A DNA stretch of 64,000 nucleotides from Catonia carolina (lineage: Eukaryota; Arthropoda; Insecta; Hemiptera; Achilidae), in assembly GCA_035578175.1 (NCBI GenBank), contig JAQMRL010000002.1:132682171-132746170 (forward strand). Reading direction: 5' to 3'. The stretch's first letter is position 1. Each line of letters begins with the position of its first letter. Below the pieces are notes generated by a model. It saw only the letters and a list, made by a program, of their open reading frames with translations. It made no database searches and was not told the DNA's origin. Positions 57,893 to 64,000 of this stretch are shown here, one piece after another. Both the position numbers and the translations under genes were made by a program.

Positions 57893-59818
57893 GAAACATC
57901 AATAATCTTATCGCATTTTCTTTTTATTTCCACAACTGTATAATATTTACAACAATAAGAGAATGGAATAAAATCAATTGTGATAAATGACATTATGACT
58001 AGGAAAACACCACTTAGTAGTAGAAATCCAAATAGAGATAGAGTACTAATATTAAAAGCTTTTCCTTACTGCTGCAATTTTTGTTAAAATATTCCTTTCC
58101 AGTTTTTATTCTTAGGAATTGTACACTATTGACAACTACCCAATTTGTTAGCTGCTGTTTCTGTGTTTTAAACGTTTCTACTATTAATTAATTAACTGCT
58201 ACTAATATAATTAAGTAACTGCTACTTACTTAATTGCTTCAATAAGCATATCATCAAAATAATTTTTACCAAATATTACACAATTTACCTCAGCATTTAC
58301 TTAGACATTTATTTAGACAAAAACCTATTTAGGAAAAATCTCCTGTACACTGTTAAATCTTTCATCAGTCAAGTATTCTTTTACCTTTTTTACCAAAACC
58401 AGATTACCACAACTTTTTAATTTATTGATCTATTTTATACCTATATAAGTAGGTTTTTGTTTAAAAATGATTTAGTGTTATGATTATAAAATAGTATCTA
58501 ATCAATTATATTTCTTCTGGTATCATTTTAGACATTTAAATTCTGTAAAAAGTTATTTTGTTTTATATACATTATCACTTCATAAATTTACAAAGAAGGA
58601 ACTGTAAGCAATTAAAGTTACTTACATAATGATCTACATTAGGTTACGTAATTTGCCTCCACTATACACCTAATTGTTTTTTCCTGAATTTTAAATACTT
58701 TTTTCATATTACTTCGTGAAAAATTACCCAAGATTGATACAAAGTAAAACAGGTATGAGATAACATTAAACCATGGTAAGCTGCTGTTAGCAATTTTTCA
58801 TCGTTTTAATCTGTCAATTTCTTTTAATACAAATACCCCAGATGCTATTTCTTGAAATTGAAATTTACGTAATCTTGAACGTTTCTTCTTGTTGTGTGTT
58901 TCTTCTTGTGTAGCTGGCATATGGTCACCAAATAAATACACTCATCCAACCGGCGTTACTTAACAATTAATATTATCACTTTTTACTAGCTGACTATTTG
59001 CTACTTTTATTTGCTATTTGCTAGACTAGCTGGCCCAAAAGCTAGAATATTCTTCTAAAAATATATATTTGTTTTATGCGAGCTTAGATTTATATATACA
59101 AGGTTATTTAAAATTAGGCAGACTAAATTTATGTTTGGTCTAAAACGTACCTAACTGAATAACGAGGGATTTTACCATTTACGGCATAATAGGAAACAAA
59201 GTGCTATGAGTAGAAAGGAGACTAAGATTAAATGCGGTTAGACAGTATAAATTTATTAAACAATTTTCGAATGAGAAATGGAATCTGTCCTCAGTGATAA
59301 TTTCGTCGTCGCGTCTAGTGGTGTAAAATGTACAAGCCTATCTTTAATAACAGCGGGTCTTCTAATTGCGGGAAGCTGGTCGGTCGGTAGTTTGAGAGGG
59401 TTGAAAACAAACAGAAACGGATTCCAGTTTTCAAACCCCTTGTAATTATTTCCTCCCCACACTCCCTACCCATCCTACGGGTCGTCTTCCTTCCTTTCTA
59501 TCATTTCAGAACGTTAAATCCCCTCAAATCCCCAAACAGTCGTTTATTTATGATTACAAGTAATTGATTGGTGTTTCTGATTAAAAGTTATTTGATTTGA
59601 GGTTACGGAAACTACCTCGAGAATTCTATCGTTAATTTTAGAGAACTTTACGTAGTTCAAAAAATTAATTAAATATCATAACTGTTTATAGGAATTCAGT
59701 TAGAAAACGATAAAAATTTAGCGCGTATCTGAAAATACTAACAAAACACCATCATCATGATAAACAATATGAAATAGGCTTCCTGGTCTGTTCCAACTAA
59801 AATTAGTACTTTGCTATT
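57893..59818. other. Unassigned AT-rich stretch
   Basis: 59260-59510 is less AT-rich and ends in a pyrimidine tract plus CAG (59508), resembling an acceptor, but no coding frame with a known family adjoins it. Confidence 0.4.
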
Positions 59819-60280
59819 TCACAAAAAAGTTGGAAGACCTATCTGTTCCAAGCTCGTCCAATACCACGTGGCCCGGTTGGCTTGTAAGTAAAACCTGTTT
59901 GGGGGTTCAATCATCTGGCAAACACAATAAATGGCAATACTACTCTTGACTGTGTGCCTGTATTGAGAAACAGTTAATGTCACCCCAAGCACATCAAGTT
60001 TCTGCTTAGTATCTTCATTTCTTTTATGGTCCAACAAAATACCCTGCTGATGGTCTTAACTATCTTATCTCAGCAGCCTCTTTTTTATATCTGCTGAGCA
60101 GTCAGGTTCCAACACTCCGAACCATACAGTAAAACTAGCAGAATTTAAAAATAACAAAATTTCAAAACGGACACCTTCCGCACTTTACCGACCAAGTAGG
60201 TTTCCCTAAAGTGTACGAGATGTGGCTATTAAATAACGAGACTGGCGTTGTAAAAAATTGTATTTTTATTGTATACATAA

Positions 60281-60864
60281 TCACTTATTGTTACCTTCAG
60301 TATACACTCCTTCTCTATCCCTACAACGCTCCATGCCAATTTACCACTGTTGGAAACCGTGCTGGAAGTCATCTTCTGTCAGCTCCTTCAGGGCACGTGC
60401 CGCTTTCTCTTTTACAGCTTCCACAGATTCAAATTTTGTCCCTTTTAATGCAGATTTCACCTTAGGGAACACGTAAAAGTCACATTGTGCAAGATCTGGT
60501 GAATAAGGTGGATATTCTAACACTGAGATGCTGTACTTGGCTAGAAACCTCTTGACAGATAACGCAGAATGACCTGGCGCATTGTCTTGGTGGAGAACCC
60601 ATGATTTGTCCTTCCACATTTCGGAGCGTTTTTCCTTACTCTTTGACGTAGTGTAGAAAGTACTTTAAGATAGTGATAATGATTAATTGTTTGACCTTTA
60701 GGAACCCAGAGAAGGTATGCAATCCCATGAATATAAAAAAAAACAAATATCATTGCTTTCAATTTTGACTTGATTATTCGAGCTTTTTTGGCTCTCGGTG
60801 AAGTTCGGATCTTCCTGTGCCTGGATTGGCGCTTCGTTTCCGGATCATAATTAAAAAACCACAT
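60281..60864 (-). pseudogene. mariner transposase fragment
   Basis: From MWFFNYDPETKRQ at 60864 down to TGA 60281-60283. VFFYIHGIAYLLWVPKG has Tyr at the expected first Asp. HQDNAPGHSALSV has the second Asp and DLAQCDFYVF the third. A shift near 60640 separates two open parts (60541-60864, 60341-60619). The N-terminal half is absent. Confidence 0.87.
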
Positions 60865-60888
60865 TTTGTCACATGTTATTATCTTCTA

Positions 60889-61077
60889 CCTGTTCCCTAA
60901 GGTAAAATATGCATTAAAAGGGACAATATTTGAGTCTGTGGAAGCTCTAAAATAGAAAGCAGCACGTGTCCTGAAGGAGTTGACAGAAGATGACTTCCAG
61001 CACTGTTTCCAACAATGGAAAATTCGCATGGAGCGTTGTAGGGATAGAGGAGTGTATATTGAAGGTGACAATAAGTG
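60889..61077 (+). pseudogene. Second copy of mariner transposase C-terminus
   Basis: The right arm reads forward FPKVKYALKGTIFESVEALK, a TAG at about 60953, then AARVLKELTEDDFQHCFQQW and the IEGDNK end. Confidence 0.8.
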
Positions 61078-61310
61078 ATTACGTTCAAAATTAAAATTAA
61101 AATTTTTACAACGTCAGTCTCGTTATTTAATAGCCACACCTCGTATATAACCCTTTTAAATGTCTCCAATTTGATTTCTGCACCTCGTGATTGCACATAA
61201 GAAATATGACATCCCAAGTAATAAAACGAATACGCCTGTTCTAAGACCTTGTGATTCAAAACTACTTTGCTTCTGAGATAATCAGTACCCTTGAGACCCA
61301 CTACTTTTAT

Positions 61311-63587
61311 CTACTCCAAACTAATTAACAAGTTATATTGCTTCCCAATTAAATTTAAACACCTTTGCAAATGACTTAAAACTAAAGAATCATATAATGT
61401 CGTCCTTAGTAGACCGAAACGATAAAAGAAAAAATCCTTCTAAAGCAACACATAAGACGTACGACTATTCATTCTTGCAGTAATTTTCCAAACAACAATA
61501 AAACCAGAAACATATTTCCTGAATTTTAAATATATTTATTAAAACGTATAATTTAATTTAAAAAGTGACTTCATTGTTTTAAGTCCGCCTGTTATGCACG
61601 TTTAAGGTGCATATGATTAAGGATGAAAGATGAATAAATGATGCAAAAATGTTAGACCTGACCGAAAATCAAACCTGGTCAGATCGCACAATTACCGTCT
61701 ATTTTTCATTCACTGAAAGCGTCTTTCATACAATCAAATATATTACAATCTATTCTGGTATAGAATAATAAGCAAAAGTTTTGTTTCAGATGTATCTTAA
61801 GCGAAGAAACCTGCAACAATGGAGAAACTTTGTAGCTATTTATGTTGTCTTGTCACTTTAAAATAACTCTGCAGGAAGTCCTAGTTTTAGTCGCCGAGTA
61901 TCCTTTGAATTCTCTATCAGTGAGATGTCCAGATAATTTTTATGTGAGTTTCACTTGATAATGTGTAATGAAAGTATAAATTTTTATTTGAATTGAAGGT
62001 GTCAGCAGAAAAAAGTGCTAAATCACAAAATATTCAGCGTGATTTTTCTTAAAATATTCTGTAAAAATAAAATGTTCACCACGTTTTAAACAGGATGCTA
62101 TATTTACGATCTTAAAAACTTAGATTAACAGAAAAACAAATTTTTAATAAAAAAATTCAAAAACATGATTTGCAGATTTTAGTAAACCTTTAAAATGACA
62201 TTGCGTAAAATTATGTTGATGTGGGTTAATATTGTCTTCTCCCGACCCCTTCAATTGTAATATTCTTTTAAACAACAAGCATAGTATCCCTGAAACAGGC
62301 TCCGTTAAATATACCTTGGTATTCATCTGGACAAACGCCTGAACTTAAAAACAGATTATACAGAGCAAAAGTAAACAGCTTAACACAAAATTTTAACAAT
62401 TTTATTGGATTACATAAAAAAGATCTACACTTTCATTGAACAATCTATGATTACAACTCAAAACTATTTTGAAACCAAACTGATCTTACGGAATCCAATT
62501 GTGGGTGACGGCAAGCCAAAAACCTTTAACAAAGGTTTCGGTTTTAACTACTCGAACAATCACAGAATCATCTTGGTACATAACAAACAACATACTATGC
62601 TTAGATTTAAACATTTGTACAATTAAACAAGAAATACACATATTCAGTACAAAATACCAAAGAAGACTTGAATAACACACAAATTATCTCGCCATCACAC
62701 TTTTAAATAATTTAAACGAGACCCACCGTCTGAAACGAAGACACCCTACGGATTTATTTTAAAATGACAATAAAACATATGAAATAAATTTACGAAGTTC
62801 CTCCATGGGTAGGTTTTCTTCGGTCATGTCATGTGTAAATAAACCTCATCCGCTTATTATTCTGCGCAAGAATCGATTACAGTTTCCACTAAATTTAAAA
62901 AAGTAATGATTTCTTTTATTTATTTTTTATAGTCTTATTTTTCTAATTGCTTATCCAAAAATGAATTAACCCACACAACTATCTATGGTCTATCTATGGT
63001 CTCAAATATAATACCTGCTGCATATATGTTTAAAATTATGTCTACCATTATGATTTGTTATGTTAACAGAAAAGATGGATTGAAAAGAGTGGAGTGAAAT
63101 TATGCATTGGACAAAACGGAGGCCATTTCGAACAACCTTGTAAGTAATAAGAAACATCGTTTTGCTTTTAGTTTCACTCTTCATTGTTTTCAGAATTGAA
63201 TTAAATACTGTGAAAAAATTATTTCATTCTGTTAAAAAACAGTAATATTTTAGTACCCATTTATGGTGGTTTTGATATTATAAAATGTCGGATTTCAATA
63301 TCTCATAATTATTTATTATTTACATCAATTCTTTGAGGACTTAATTTTTACATTTTGATTTAAAAAATATAATGACTTTATTAACATTTTACAAAGTTTT
63401 CCAATGCAGGTGTTAGTAAAGATGTACGATAATGTATTTAGCGGAGTCTGCCGCAAGATATTATTCAGGTATTGTTTATATTACAGACTGGCTAAACGGA
63501 CATTAACCTACATCTATACTCATATTATAAAGTAACATTTGTTGTTACTTTGAAGTAGCATAATGTTAGCTTGAAGTAACATTGAAG
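61311..63587. other. Unassigned AT-rich stretch
   Basis: No gene recognised. 61610-61700 contains an inverted B-box-like segment related to 54780-54910. Confidence 0.4.
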
Positions 63588-63745
63588 TAACGTGCTCGCC
63601 TCTCATCATGCGGTCTTGGGTTCGAATCCCACTCAGGCACCGCATATTTTCATACGTTACAAAAAATAATTTAATCCTTTTCAGATATAACACAACGTCG
63701 TCGCTAATGACTACTGTAGTCGATGCGACTTTAAATAAACAAAGG
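63588..63745 (+). mobile_element. tRNA-derived SINE, 5'-truncated
   Basis: CGTGCTCGCCTCTCATCATG through B box GGTTCGAATCC to CGACTTTAAATAAACAAAGG, matching 28729-28888 with scattered substitutions. The A box and tRNA 5' end are missing; preceded by repeated GAAGTAAC words. Confidence 0.85.
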
Positions 63746-64000
63746 AAAAATAAACGTATGTTTATTGTTTTCAAGGTTGAGTGCCAGAAGTAATCTCAAA
63801 AAATATGCAACCGATAGACTATAGTAGGTATGACATTTTGTAATTTCTAAATTTTGGATGAACAATTTATGATTTCTGAACTGAAGTAATTTTTTACTTA
63901 GTTCTTTTGGTTAGTCACGGTCAGTTATTTTATATATCTAATTATTCAAATGCACACTGCCTATTGTATTTATTATATTTTATTATGTATGTTTTGGATA

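Larger units (their letters stand above)
60216..61143 (-). mobile_element. Rearranged (fold-back) mariner, copy 3
   Basis: 928 bp with TA duplications at 60214-60215 and 61144-61145. The left arm (60216 to about 60472) and right arm (about 60889-61143) are inverted copies of the transposase 3' end plus terminal repeat. The central segment joins them through the same GTTATTATCTTCTACCTGTT junction as copy 2. Confidence 0.9.
59819..61310 (-). pseudogene. LINE RT relic split by a mariner
   Basis: Minus strand. Right part (61144-61310): VVGLKGTDYLRSKVVLNHKV, SFYYLGCHISY, ETFKRVI. Left part (59819-60213): KVRKVSVLKF, VLLYGSECWNLTAQQ, HKRNEDTKQKLDVLG, TYKPTGPRGIGRAW. The order (YLG-HISY, then LYGSE-W-L, then DHKRNEDI, then the Y-P-GRR-GRPRKRW tail) is that of an insect LINE RT C-terminal half. 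The mariner sits between ETFKRVI and the next block. Several stops. Confidence 0.72.

Noticed and set aside
59256..59462. 68-codon minus-strand frame next to an acceptor-like sequence
   Set aside because: The pyrimidine tract plus CAG is on the other strand and no partner exon could be found.

Overview
The window looks like TE-rich intergenic or intronic DNA from an arthropod, most probably an insect. By eye it is about two-thirds A+T. No ribosome-binding-site/operon organisation is visible, and every long open frame I can recognise belongs to a mobile element: one BEL/Pao LTR retrotransposon, several non-LTR retrotransposon clades, mariner, Tc1 and Tigger/pogo DNA transposons, and tRNA-derived SINEs. 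I found no credible host protein-coding gene. Species cannot be settled from this sequence alone.

Layout. 1-2.9 kb: a GT-bearing dispersed repeat and a LINE C-terminal relic. 2,876-9,500: a nearly complete young BEL/Pao element with 328-bp LTRs (3 differences) and a 5-bp duplication CACCT. 9.5-16.8 kb: a solo LTR, a rearranged mariner, a second GT-bearing repeat, and a jockey-type LINE split by a second solo LTR. 17.9-25.5 kb: LINE relics, a retroposon with a 16-bp duplication, an internally deleted mariner of another subfamily, and a Tigger-like tail. 26.2-31.8 kb: LINE relics, a repeat with CRE-like palindromes, a TTAA-flanked miniature transposon, a SINE nested in a retroposon, and a 5'-truncated LINE with a nearly open RT. 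33.5-43.6 kb: a second rearranged mariner and LINE relics in otherwise blank DNA. 47-53.5 kb: a Tc1 relic carrying a retroposon, a terminal-inverted-repeat element, and a second TTAA element. 55-61.3 kb: a tandem CRE-like repeat, a broken mariner fused to a broken TTAA element, and a LINE RT split by a third complete rearranged mariner. 63.6 kb: a truncated SINE.

The most unusual system is a group of four mariner-derived elements. Both ends derive from the 3' end of the transposase gene, which gives inverted arms of about 255 bp, and the copies share the same internal junction. All carry Tyr (TAT) where I expect the first catalytic Asp. This suggests one rearranged progenitor that was mobilised in trans. 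A TTAA-flanked family of about 725 bp without coding capacity is present in two complete copies and one partial copy. The nested insertions give a relative time order and several exact empty-site predictions.
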